Source: Ecdyonurus torrentis
Lineage: Eukaryota > Arthropoda > Insecta > Ephemeroptera > Heptageniidae
DNA length: 64,000 nt
Reading direction: 5' to 3'
NCBI GenBank assembly: GCA_949318235.1
Contig: OX439132.1
Coordinates: forward strand, 17,000,710-17,064,709
Position 1 is the first letter of the stretch, and each line of letters opens with the position of its first letter. The notes beneath the pieces were generated by a model. It was not told the DNA's origin, did no database searches, and saw only the letters and a program-made list of their open reading frames with translations. Position numbers and translations under genes: made by a program. Shown here piece by piece: positions 24,025 to 36,881 of this stretch.

Positions 24025-25661
24025 ATAATTTTTCTCGACTTTTGAAATATGGAGCCATACAACTATATTCATACTTTTTTACAAATATTTATTTGATTAT
24101 TATTTATTATATTATTATTTATCTTATTCACCTTCGTTTTACGATAATAGTTATGTTATAAAGTAACAATATGATTTCTTTATTTAAAAAAAAAAAAGTT
24201 CAAATACTCTCACATACATTTCATCTACAAAATAATGCCATTGAAAAAGAGACGTGTATATAAACGTCCATGGTTCATTCTTCTATAGATTTACAGAACA
24301 CGCAATTAAGATTTAAAAAACTTACTATTCAAATATTCGCGCTGAATTTACAAAGCCATTTTTTATAAAAATACGAACGACGAGTCAAGTGCATTCAGGA
24401 TAAATTAGGTTAGCAATGCAACGTTTATAAAGAAATAAAATTACAATATATAACATTTAAATGAGAGAAATATTGGCTTATTAAAAAAATTTGACTATTA
24501 AGTCGTACAAAATTACAGCATAGGTTTCTATAGTTTATTTAAATTAGGTAAAAGTTTCAGTTAAATCCACACTGCATAATAAAAAGACAAAAAATAATAA
24601 TAAATTTAAAGTTAATTAATAAAAATTTTCAATTTTATTTTCCCCTTATATATAGTATGGATCATCAAAGTTAACATTTAAAAAACACTTAACAGAAAAT
24701 AAAATTAACTTTTTTTTTTCTTTAATTCACTTTATTACACTATCAGCTAATTAGTATAAAAGTGTCTTTAACAAGAAAAAAAAAAGTAAAAGACGGTGGC
24801 ACATCATTATCTATATTCTCTTTTGAACAATACTCACTAATTAATGATACCCTGTATAACTTTAAGGTTTTTTATTATGTTTAATATTATAGTAAGTTAA
24901 AAATTTTCCCATGTTACACCTTAGGGAGTGAAAGTATATTAGTATAAGAGAGAGAGAGAGAGAGAAGAAAAAGGAAGAGTTTTTGTATGCCTTTTTAGAC
25001 GTCGTTAATATATAAAATGGTATGTATAAAAAAAAAGTTCTCATAAGGCAGAGTTGCAAATTAAGTTGAGTGATTATGGATGATATTCGGGTAAAGATAT
25101 TACAAAGTGCAGGGTAAAAGAAAAAATAATACACAAGCTAAGTTTATATCTTAATATAGAGGACACTCCAGGGAATACTACTTGGTAATTAACGTTTACT
25201 TTTGCATTCATTAAATATAAGAAAAAGAGGTTAATAAAATATTCTCTATTCCTTTTTATATTTTATATAATAGTAAAGAAATAATAATAAATTAAAATAT
25301 TCAATAAAATTATTATAAATTATTTTTATTAAGTAATAAAAGAAATTTTTAATTAAGAAGTTTTACTTTATATAAAATTATTGCTTGCGACTTTTTTTAA
25401 GAGATTTTGTTTCATGGATATTTCTAATTCTTGTTTTAAGACAATGAAACATTTAGTTCTGACAGTTTTTTTTTTTAAATTGAAATGTTTTATTATAAGA
25501 ATTTCAGAGACTTGGATTAACTACTCTGGCTCATTAAGCAGGTATAGATAAAATGTTAAATACATTAAAATTTAAGTAAACAAAACTACAAAAAATAATA
25601 TTAATTCAATTAAACAATGTAATTATGGATATACTGTACATGCTTACTTTTTTTCTTTTTA

Positions 25662-26136
25662 GAAGACTTGCAAAAGTAGGTTCAGAGATAAAATAAACAA
25701 ACTCACAACTCAACAATACTAACAAAGAGCTAGCAGACGACTTTGTGTTCCTGTCTCAATTTAACATGCTTTCTTATGGAGCAATGAAGCAGCTATAACT
25801 TCAGTTAGAATTATTTCTCAGGGTTGAAATTTTTGCTGTAGCTTACTGATTCTCAAAACTTGTGTTTTCCTAGATTTCAAGTCAATTGGATGAAAAATTA
25901 TTTGTAACTAAATTTATTGAAATCCAAGAAAACAAAAGCTTTGAGGCTCAGCAAGCTACAGTATAAATTTCAGCTCCAAGAAATAATTCTAACTTGAGTT
26001 ATAGCTGCTTCATTGCCCCATAAGAAAGCATGTTAAATTAAGACACGAACACAAAGTTATCTGCTAGCACCTATGTTAGTATTGTTGAGCTGTGAGTTTG
26101 TTTATTTTCTCACTAAACCTATTTTTGCAAGTCTTC
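25662..26136. mobile_element. 475-bp fold-back element flanked by TA
   Basis: Two arms of about 220 bases are inverted copies at roughly 85% identity by eye, separated by a loop of about 25 bases. The terminal repeat starts AGAAGACTTGCAAAA and is flanked by TA on each side (25660-25661, 26137-26138), consistent with a Tc1/mariner-type TA duplication. Matching inner blocks include AACATGCTTTCTTATGG and GCAATGAAGCAGCTATAACT on the left with complements on the right. No coding capacity. A transcript across it would form a long double-stranded RNA. Confidence 0.82.
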
Positions 26137-26952
26137 TATTGTCTTCATATCAAGCAAGTACAAAATTTTGAAATCTGTGTTATATTTCACAGGTTCATTA
26201 TATAAATATGGTGTATTATATTACTTATACAGCATTAATTGCATACAATTTTATTGTTATAAATTATAATGAATATTTTTTATTAGTGAATGCAGATTTA
26301 AAGAGACGTGGACATATGCCATGAAAACATGTAACATTATTTTTATTATTATTATTTCTACGTTACATAATTTGATTCATTTTTCTTCCAGCAAAGACCC
26401 TCATTTGTATCCTGTCAAATGGTGCGAATATCAAATAATTCTAGTTATTTTTAACTATAGCATATATTAAAATAACTCAATAAATCAAAAGTTCATAAGA
26501 AAAAAGAAAAAATTATCATCATTATTTTTTAAATGAAACAGTTTCTAATAATATTTATGTTACTACTTTTGTGATCTGTCAATAACTTAATAATCATATT
26601 TTAAATTGGAACAGATATCTGAAACATTAAAAACTTCTCCAATATAATCTTATGTTTTTATTTTACATTTTGGTAGTCACAAAAATTAAAATCAAGTTAA
26701 AAATTCATGAAATATAATATATTTTTTAATGTAAATGACACAAATATAACAGTTAAAGAATTTATTTCAAGGTACAAACACATATTTATTTGCTGTCACT
26801 TCGCGCATCAAGTTGTTAGCATTGCTTGAAATATGACTATCGAGCGTTTTGTCCGCTTGAAGTTATTATAACAAATAAATATGTTTGAATGCATCTTTAT
26901 ATTAGTGTAACATGGAACCATGCAAGATTTCCATGTTTTTTCTATTCTATTC

Positions 26953-27254
26953 TTTCCTTTCCTTTCCTTTCCTTTCCTTTCCTTTCCTTTCCTTTCCTTT
27001 CCTTTCCTTTCCTTTCCTTTCCTTTCCTTTCCTTTCCTTTCCTTTCCTTTCCTTTCCTTTCCTTTCCTTTCCTTTCCTTTCCTTTCCTTTCCTTTCCTTT
27101 CCTTTCCTTTCCTTTCCTTTCCTTTCCTTTCCTTTCCTTTCCTTTCCTTTCCTTTCCTTTCCTTTCCTTTCCTTTCCTTTCCTTTCCTTTCCTTTCCTTT
27201 CCTTTCCTTTCCTTTCCTTTTCCTTTCCTTTCCTTTCCTTTCCTTTCCTTTCCT
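26953..27254. repeat. (TTTCC)n pentanucleotide array, 302 bases
   Basis: About 60 units of TTTCC with a single phase slip (one extra T) near 27220. The array is pure pyrimidine on the + strand and so is a mirror repeat able to form triplex (H-) DNA. Apparent proteins of repeated FLSFP are artefacts. A second array of the same unit is at 55790-55985. Confidence 0.98.
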
Positions 27255-28093
27255 CTTTTTTTTATTTTTATTAAATGTAAACAGAGGTATATAGTATCCA
27301 ATTATTTGAAGAATGTATTAATGTTAAAGTGATAAAAATAATTGTTAATAATAATAATAATGAGAAGAAGAAGAAGTAGTGAAGATTCTGAGAACAATTT
27401 TTTTTACATTAGTTTTGTTATACATTGCGAAATTTCAATAATATCAACATTATCATCATTATGAACATGAAGAGCGTTAGAGAGCTATAGCAGAGAGCAA
27501 CGAAGCATAGAATATATAAAGCAATTTATTTAATTACAAACAAGACAAGAGAAATTGCTAGAAATTTTATGAGGTAAAACATTTTAGATGGAAAACAACA
27601 TCATGAAAATAACACATATACACACACACAGTGAGAGAGAGCACAGCGCATTCTTGATGTTATATATAATATAAAACATATAATGTTAACTACATAATAA
27701 ATTTCATTATATAACTGAAAAACCACACATGTTAAAATTGTTGTTGACGCATAATAATAATAATAATACATATGAAGAAAGTAAAGAAGAAAATAAGAAA
27801 AAGATATGGTTTTAAAAGCATGTCATATTATTTAATATGTGATACTATATATAAATAAGTTTCTTTGTACAGTGCGTAATATATTATAATGAAATTTTAT
27901 TCTATATATACATATATATAAAAGGAGGTGTTGTATATAAGACAGTTTAAGGTTTTAATGTGGCATAAGAAAAGCCTCGTTATTACCCGCAAATACGCAT
28001 GGAAGCTTTTGTTGACTGCTTGCGAGAGAGAGAGAGAGAGAGAGAAATAAGGTGGTAAAGTAAAGTGAGTGTCGCGTAGTGTGGTTCAAGACG

Positions 28094-28127
<34 letters not shown>

Positions 28128-28930
28128 TCTCTCTCTTTCTTTCTCTCTACCTTTTATACTTGTGGCCAAATAAGAATGAGAAGTGAGCGAAAGCTATTCA
28201 TCAAGTTTTAATTACAATGCCACTGTGGAAATATATATGATACTCATATTAATATAGAGTATATAGAGCTATTATAAAAAAATCGTAACAGTAAATTTTA
28301 ACAAATTAAAAAAAAAAAAAAAAAAAGTTGAAGTTAAAGAAATGAAGATTTCAATTTTTAATTATTTTATCTTTTTCTATATTTGATAATTAAATATTAT
28401 CAAAGGAAGTTATAAAATAATGAACAAGGCAATGCTTGAGTGACGCTATGTGTGTAATCATCCGTGAACATGCAAATGTACTGTACCGTGACAAAACTTT
28501 TTGTTACTATACAAGTACTATACGTTGGCCTGCTACTACCTTCTGTTCTCCTAATACAATCTTATTTAAATTCTGTAGTAATTTTAATTTAATTACAATA
28601 TTAATAAAATACGCGAGTAGATATTGTAACTCAAAATCAATTGAATGTATAGTATGCAGTAAAAGAGAATTGATATTTAATTATTTATTATATAATAATA
28701 ATAAAAAAAATTATTTATACCTGCAAAAGATATATTGATATATTTGTCAAATTTTTTTTTTACTTAAGATTTTAAAGTAGAATTTAACATGTTACGTAAT
28801 GTTTTCCCGCAGTAGTTAACTTTAATTTATATAAATAACCACCCGCACACGTGTAGTACAGATGAGCACCGTTCGAGTTAAATGTTATTTTTAAAAATTT
28901 ATCTTACTTTTTGAGCACTTTGGAATCAAC
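27255..28930. other. Intergenic AT-rich DNA
   Basis: No gene recognised. It contains a (GA)n tract at 28022-28045 and an inverted (CT)n tract at 28093-28140 that could pair with it, and a poly-A near 28309-28326. Confidence 0.7.
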
Positions 28931-29002
28931 TCCCATGTGGTCTAACGGCTAGGATACCTGGCTTTCACCCAGGAGGCCCGGGTTCGACTCCCGGCATGGG
29001 AA
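28931..29002 (+). tRNA. tRNA-Glu (anticodon TTC)
   Basis: 72-base cloverleaf. The acceptor stem TCCCATG (28931-28937) pairs with CATGGGA (28995-29001), and the discriminator is A at 29002. The anticodon stem CCTGG/CCAGG encloses loop CTTTCAC with anticodon TTC at 28964-28966, reading GAA (and GAG by wobble). The internal Pol III promoter is intact: A box around TGGTCTAACGG and B box GGTTCGACTCC. The T-arm stem CCGGG/CCCGG is intact. No intron is present, and the 3' CCA is not encoded, as expected for eukaryotes. It stands alone in a gene desert and appears functional. Confidence 0.97.
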
Positions 29003-29003
29003 C

Positions 29004-29008
29004 TTTTT
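29004..29008 (+). terminator. RNA polymerase III terminator (T5)
   Basis: Five T starting two bases after the discriminator base of the tRNA-Glu gene, the normal Pol III stop. Confidence 0.85.
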
Positions 29009-29024
29009 ATATACTAATAAAATA

Positions 29025-29058
<34 letters not shown>

Positions 29059-29642
29059 AAACAAAATATAATGTGTTTTTTTTTTATAAAATTAATTATT
29101 TATTTATCAATATTAAAAATAAACATTATTTATAAAAATGTATAATGTTATATATATATATAATTTTATAATAAAAAATGTTATTTAATGTTTTGAAAAT
29201 GTAAATATTTATATAGTACAGGTAGGTTAGTTATATATGTAATGCTCATAAAATTCGCGTCATATGTACGTATATATAAAAGAGAGAGCAAAAAATTAGA
29301 GTGATATATATGGCATGGATGATGGAAGTTATACAACGTGAAAGAGTAGAATTAGTAGTACTGTTGCGGCTTTTTTTTTTTTTTAAACAGAGGGATGAAT
29401 AAAAAAAAATCTCTCATGGGAACAGTTGGGCAAAAAAAAAAAACAAAAAAAAAACTTACTCACGTGGTTATTAAAAAACACGTTGTTGAAAAACAAATGA
29501 GTGATGTCGCGCGTCTCTAGAGTCCAACTGTGTGACAATGAAGTGGAGGTAATTATTGGCTGGTCACCACATACCACCATTGTTATTTTTTTTATATATA
29601 ATTCCATACCCCGCGACTATATACTAACGTGTACTCTATCAT

Positions 29643-29768
<126 letters not shown>

Positions 29769-30772
29769 AAAACATAGAAAATTACATTTGATGTGAGGTT
29801 TTCATTGAAATTATTACTTATAAGCTTAAGCAAAGACAAAAGTTTAAAATGTCAAATTTAACCATTACATGCCCAATATAGTATAGAGCTTAATAAATAT
29901 GAATGAAAACCAGAATCTAAATTGTAATTAAAAGAATTTATTAATGGACATATAATTTAATATCAAAATTAATAATTCCTTAATGAATTCATTTTAAATG
30001 TGTATCACTATAGATTTAATAATATATATTTACATTGACAAATAAATATACTTGATTAAATAAAAAAATATATATTATAATATTAACAGAAATTTTACTG
30101 GTATATGGATTCTATTTCTATAACTGAAATAATAAAAACTTAAAATTAGGAAATTAAAAAAAAAAAAAAAAGAAGAAGAAGAAGAGAGAGAAAAAAAAAA
30201 GGTTCAATAAGTTCAAAATAGACTAAAATCTTACTTTTAAGCTTTAAAAATATATTATTTTTCTCAAAGAACAATTCCAATATCATCTTGTGAGAAAGTT
30301 TTGTTGTAAAAACTTACATTAAACATAATATATACACAAATAATAAAAAGAAAGTTATTTGAATACATCGTAAAAAAAAAAAAGATCAGAGGGAATATAT
30401 TTTTATTCTTAAAGCTTCAGTCGATTAGTCTGATTTGCTCTCTCTTTTTTTTATAGAGTGATAGGAAAAGTACCTGGTTGAAAGCAAATCTCTCTCTCTC
30501 TCTCTCTCATACACGAGATGAAGTAGCAGCTTTCTCGCACTCAATCACTATATCAAGAGGAGATATAGATATATCCTGAGTAAAGCTCTTTGTCGGAGTA
30601 GTAACATTGGGGAGTTTGCCGGTTCTCTCTCTATATATAATATGATGCTCCCGTTATGAATAGATTATGCAGTATATATATCGGCAAGCAAAAGTCGCTC
30701 TTTGCTATACTTCTCCTTAGTGAAAATATATACTCGTATGTATAACGTGTGCTATATGTATGTAACTCCATC

Positions 30773-30775
<3 letters not shown>

Positions 30776-30811
<36 letters not shown>
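30776..30811. repeat. (CT)n microsatellite
   Basis: Perfect CT tract of 36 bases; a shorter one is at about 30490-30508. Confidence 0.97.
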
Positions 30812-30815
<4 letters not shown>

Positions 30816-32549
30816 TATCTTGTGAATACATTAAATGGACCGAGGGAAAACCTTTGAAATTCATACACTCTCTTCTTATACTTTATAACATTCAATTCCA
30901 TCTTATTAAAATTGTAAACATTAAAAGTGAGTGTATAATGATAATAATAAAAAGCTATTTAATTAGTGATATAATGAAATACTTTTGAATAAAAAATTGC
31001 ACATTAAAAAGTTATTTTACATTTTTTTACACCTCCATATTAAGTTAAATTTGGTTTAAAAAAAATAACACTGCTAATATAAATTACAAGAAAATATTTA
31101 ACTTTTTTAATGTTTATTATAGGAACACAATTAATATTTTTAAATCCTGTAAAAAAAATGGACAATTTTTTTTTTTTTAATTTTAGAAACTTGATTCGGG
31201 TGAAAATTAAAAAAAAAATGTTGTCAATTCCTCTGAAATATTGAATATAAATTAAAATTATTAATTTTAGAAATAATTAACATATATATAAAATGAGATA
31301 GATATATAAAGAGTATAAAGGTTACTGTAAATGACACGCTTAAAAGTTTTCTGTATATAAAACTTTTGTTTGGCAGCTGTCAAAAACAAAAGCGCCTCAC
31401 CCGCGGTGAGTTAGACGTCGACCACCATTTACTGAAGTGTAAAAATAAATAACATTTTGGTTGTAATGTTATCTCATATTATAGTACTATAGTAGCTGCC
31501 ATAACGAGAACCTTTCATTTATGTTAACAATCAATATTGGCACTTGTCAACACCACTTTTCTGTCAATCTAAAAAAACTTCAAGGCACTTTGTATTTTTT
31601 TTTTTTGTTACGCTCAAGTTTGACGTACTATACAAAACAAAAATGTATAAACACTATACAGAGTTTTTATTTTGGTTACTTTGTTGGTCAGTTCTTTTAA
31701 GCTTATGTTATCAAGTGATATTTCAAATAGAATAATAATTATTTTGCTTTTAACACGCACTTAAAAAGCTTTTTAAAATTTTACATCGTAATAAGTTTTT
31801 GTCACTTCTCTATATATTTTAGATTTAGTAATAATAACCTTATAATTAGAAAACAGTTTATAAAATTTGAACTCACTTATAATGACAATGAAATTACACT
31901 TTTATTATTTTTTTCTGGATATATTTTTAGAATGCAGATTTCTTCATATATCTTCAAGTAGACGCGAGGCTATCGGATAACGATCTGCCAGGTCCAAGGT
32001 AAATTTTGTACCGCAGGATTTATATTTATACCATACTAACTTTGTATACTATTTCGTACCATGTTCTTGAAATTATAAGTATGGCACCCACTTCTTAAAC
32101 ACTTATCTTCCAATTTCTTATATTACCATAAATTCTCAAAAACACGCATCTTAAGATAACAAAATATAATTTTGGAATCATAAATTGGAAAATATTTAAT
32201 TTATAAATAATTTGTAATGAAATAGTGTCTTAATAAATTTATTTCATCGTAGGTTAATAAATCCCTAATTATTCACACTATATCATGTTATAAAATAAGA
32301 CTTTAAATATAAACAGTTATGAATCAATTATAACACTTTATGCTGACATATTTATTACATTATATAACATACGTATAAGAGCGAGAAAGAGAAGGGAGGA
32401 CATGAGAAGGAAGGGGGAGGGTGTATATTATATAGAGTCATATATGTATGAAATCGGTGCCAAAATAGACTTAATCCTTAAATAGAAGCAGCAGTAAGGA
32501 TGGTACTAGTGGGATTATAGTTGCAGTATATACATATAGTAAGCTATAG

Positions 32550-32552
<3 letters not shown>

Positions 32553-32594
<42 letters not shown>

Positions 32595-32625
32595 CAAAGC
32601 AGGCAGCACTTATGGGGGCACAAGT

Positions 32626-32721
<96 letters not shown>
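32553..32721. repeat. Compound (GA)n microsatellite
   Basis: Two GA tracts (32553-32590 and 32631-32721) separated by about 40 bases of unique sequence. Confidence 0.98.
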
Positions 32722-32722
<1 letters not shown>

Positions 32723-33716
32723 GTTGGATTAGCCTAGCTTGTGAATATCCCTCGAGAATCTTATTCCCTTCAACTTGCCTGCCTTCATGAAACATGCAAA
32801 ATGGACCTACAACATACATACATACATATAGCTACTATATTATATAGATACTAGGGAGAGTCTTATTGTTATATAAAACTATCAAAGACTTTTACATATA
32901 TGTAAAGTGTGCATATTGCTTATAACATCCTTTTCACATAATTTATTATAACATTAAATATATGTTTCAAATATATACTATATATTTTTTTGTATATATA
33001 TGAGTGTTTTTGTTAAGCATAAATATGAATTTTTATATAAATTTAGCTTATGCAGTATAAGTTTTAATTTTCTATTTAAAACGTATCAGTAAGTTATAGT
33101 AAAGAAGTATGATCTTATCTCAGTTATCTTAACCATTATAACATAAAGATCACAACAACTCCTTTTTGTTAGATTTAGGCGATTTAGCTGTACATTTTTA
33201 ATATGTTTTTTTTTTTACTTTTTTTTTCTGAGAACAAAAACAGAATATAATGTAACAGACAATAATTATAATGTCAATAACAAACCACAACAATAAAAAT
33301 AGAGCATTACATATTTTTTTATTTAAAATTAAACTAAAATACAGGCTACTGTAAATACCAAAAATAATATAAAATTAAAAAATATACTCCTATAATATGG
33401 TTTACCTCCCTTATACGTTATATTATTGAAATTATTTATGAAACAAAGATAATATTAAAAAAAGGATTCTACATATATATACAAAATACTGTTTTGTCTA
33501 TTCATGTGGTTAAATACTTTGCTTCAGGGTAAAGTTGCTTTGAAAAATATATTTATAATAAAAAATTGTTCTCAATTTAAACGAGAGGAGAATATATTAT
33601 ATTGGCTTAGTTCTCTTTTGTTAAAAGACAAGGGTATATACGAGTATTGGAATGTTAATTATCACTGAGCAGATAGATATTTTGTCGTTGATAATTTGCC
33701 CCTAGCTGTTTGACTA

Positions 33717-33719
<3 letters not shown>

Positions 33720-33800
<81 letters not shown>
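33720..33800. repeat. (TC)n microsatellite
   Basis: About 81-base TC tract with one TTT interruption near 33783. Confidence 0.98.
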
Positions 33801-34725
33801 AAGCATCATACGAGAAAAATGTTCTTTTTTTTTTTATTAAAAATTTTCAAATAAACAATACATTTCATTACTTTTTTTTCATCAGCTAACAGCCTTAAGG
33901 GTTTTATGCCTGGTATTTTTTAATTATTATTTGCAATAATATTTATAATTATTATATTTTATAATTTTTAAAATATCTTAAGTTTAAATATTATGCGCAA
34001 ATAAACTTTTGTAATGATTGTCAAGAAAGTTTTAATATATGCTTCCTTCTTTAAAAAAAAAAAAAAAAAAGTATGCGCCTATTAAATTTAAATTTATATT
34101 TTGTTTTTTAGGTATTAATATTATTACTTAGTTTTATTGTTAATATAGTTTTATTTTTTGTTTAAAATCAAATTCTATTAAAACATACCATGCATGTAAA
34201 CAAAAGTTAAACAAAACTGTATTTCATTAAATGTCACAATAAAAAAAAATATATATAAAATATGAAAAACAGTTATTGATTTCCAATTCAGATATCAAAA
34301 TAAACAAAAAAAGAATTGAATAAAAAAAATGCAAGTTACATTGCGCAATATTTTTAAATAAATACCTTTACACAAATCCATAAATAATTGTTGATTTTCA
34401 ATTTAGCATTTATTTGTTCATGTATTTGATTTGCATTAAAAATGTATTAAAATTAATAGCTTTTTATTTACATTTGTGAATACGCAGCTTTGCAATAAAA
34501 TTTTTATTTTAATTCTCGTATTGAAAATAAAACATTATGTCTTTACTTCTTTTTTTGGTTTAATTTGTAACCACTTTTTAGTATATTTTATGAATGCATG
34601 CATGAGAAAAAATAAAAAAAATATTAAAATTTTTTTTCTTATATTTGGCACGACATAATGTAATAAAAATTATACTAATAACATAGAAAAATTCATATGT
34701 TTTTTTTCTACTTTTTTTGTGTAGA

Positions 34726-34728
<3 letters not shown>

Positions 34729-34762
<34 letters not shown>
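34729..34762. repeat. Poly-T tract
   Basis: 34 consecutive T. Confidence 0.96.
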
Positions 34763-34768
<6 letters not shown>

Positions 34769-35214
34769 TGCTACAATTTTTATGACCCCATAGCATGTAA
34801 AAGTGTAAGAGTAAAAGAATTTTTCTGAGGTTACCATCAAGTTTAAAATAAAATATGTTTATGTATCTCACAATAAGAGACTTTTAAAAACATTACAGGA
34901 GCATAGAATATGTTAGCAATAAAATTCTCATATAGGCAATAAAGAAACATTTAAAAAAAACAAAACATGGGTTATAAACAGAGAAAGAGAAAATAAAATG
35001 AGGGTGATTGCAGTGCATATTTTTGTTATTTTTTTTTCTGGGCATTTATATATATTTTTCTCGCACTCTTCAAGGAAAATTCATAGCACTATAAAATACA
35101 GACAAAACGTTATTATCGTAGAATGGCTTTTTTGCCTTGTAGACCACATCGTTTGCTTGTTATACGTATAGTAAAAATAACCCTCTACATGCCATGCTCC
35201 ATTGCCAAGTATAA

Positions 35215-35314
<100 letters not shown>

Positions 35315-35819
35315 TACTTTCAAAAATTACGCATTGCAATTTACGAGTCTGATTTTTTTTTCTCAACCCTCAATACGTTTTTTTTTTTTTTTTTTTTTTT
35401 TTTTCAAAAATACTCGCATGGGAAATACTATATTCATACTTCTTCCTCCCCTATTCACTTCAACTTATATTATATATATGGTAAAAAAAACAGCAGTAAA
35501 GTATTCAGATTTTAAATTAAATTGCTTGGAATATTTATGTAAATATGTATAAATCTCATACTGTTTTTTCATATTTTATAGATTTAAAAAATATAATATG
35601 CTGTATAATATATTGTTGTTGCTGTTGTTGCTTAAAATCGAAGAACTTAAAAAATTGCATTTTCTTGACGATGCTTGACGAAAAATATTCATTTTCTGTC
35701 ATATTCATTATTTATTCAATACCAAAATTTGAAAGCTATTATAATATAACAATTTCTCGTACAAATATTTTGTTACATTAAATATTCTTATACTTTTTTT
35801 TAGTAATAATGAATTTTAT

Positions 35820-35933
35820 CCCGTAAGCTGCAACGCTAACTAACTAGTTAAATCGTAGTTAAGTTGTTGATTCTTGCAACAATTAAAAAAAGATAACTAA
35901 CAGTAAGGTTTAACTAGAGGTTACAGTAGTCTC
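35820..35933. mobile_element. Short palindromic element, family B, copy 2 (runs into assembly gap)
   Basis: Begins CCGTAAGCTGCAACGC and is the reverse complement of the element at 23521-23633 over essentially its whole length, with small differences such as GATTCTTGCAACAATT in the centre. The right end, GAGGTTACAGTAGTCTC, abuts a run of N, so the outer boundary cannot be seen. Confidence 0.75.
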
Positions 35934-36133
35934 NNNNNNNNNNNNNNNNNNNNNNNNNNNNNNNNNNNNNNNNNNNNNNNNNNNNNNNNNNNNNNNNNNN
36001 NNNNNNNNNNNNNNNNNNNNNNNNNNNNNNNNNNNNNNNNNNNNNNNNNNNNNNNNNNNNNNNNNNNNNNNNNNNNNNNNNNNNNNNNNNNNNNNNNNNN
36101 NNNNNNNNNNNNNNNNNNNNNNNNNNNNNNNNN
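35934..36133. other. Assembly gap (200 N)
   Basis: Exactly 200 undetermined bases. The round number suggests a fixed or estimated gap size. It starts right at the edge of a dispersed palindromic repeat, which may have caused the break. Confidence 0.99.
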
Positions 36134-36809
36134 TACATAAACAAAGTTTTCAGAGTTACTAACTAAAATTTGGTTTTTAAAAATAATAAAGATGCAGTCC
36201 ACATAGTTTATGTATTATTCTGAATTTTTTTAAAATAATTATATTAAAGACTTTTATATATTGTATCATACGAATCAACAATACAATTTTAATGTTTATG
36301 TCAAAATAATATATAGTGCGAACTTTGATAATATATTATCAGCTTAATTTAAGCAAAAATAGATTAACGAAATTCTATATAAAATTATATTGTTTATTTT
36401 AATAAATCATTTAACATAATCCTTTAAATCATTATTAAACATACTAATAAACTATTAATTTAATCTCATTAAAATAATAAAATCCATCAAAAATATTATA
36501 TATACGTATTTATATATATATAATATTTTTATATCATATGTAAAGTGTTCCTTATAATCCAAAAGTCCGTATGGATTTTATAAAAGATCCCTAACTTGTA
36601 TATTAAAGTCTACTGGGATCTAGCAGGCAGTTTTGCGTTGCTTTTGCCAGAGCTAAGCTTCTGCTAGACACAAGCTTCAAGCTTGTTAATACCTTTACAT
36701 CAAGCAACCAGCTTTGGCTTCACCGCCCGCAGTATAGGAGCTGCTTATACCGAAGAGCAAGAAAGTATAGCAGCAGCGCACCAAGCAACGTTAATTAATA
36801 ATTGCATGT

Positions 36810-36881
36810 TGAGAGAGAGAGAGAGAGAGAGAGCAAAAGCTGCCTATCCCTTTTCACCTCTCTCTCTCTCTCTCTCTCTCT
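36810..36881. repeat. (GA)n...(CT)n inverted pair
   Basis: A (GA)n tract (36810-36833) is followed after about 23 bases by a (CT)n tract (36857-36881). The two are complementary and could form a stem of more than 20 bp. Confidence 0.9.

Noticed and set aside
26889..27332. Open frames with repeated FLSFP or KERKG in all three frames and both strands
   Set aside because: Direct products of the (TTTCC)n array; the same at 55744-56036.
32521..32819. Open frames of alternating RE or SL residues (also at 2013-2398, 38028-38247, 42410-42706, 52723-53220, 57489-57707)
   Set aside because: These are translations of (GA)n/(CT)n microsatellites. Likewise the IYIYIY frames at 29501-29839 and 35081-35515 are (TA)n.
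35914..36202. Open frames consisting mostly of X
   Set aside because: They are read through the 200-N assembly gap.
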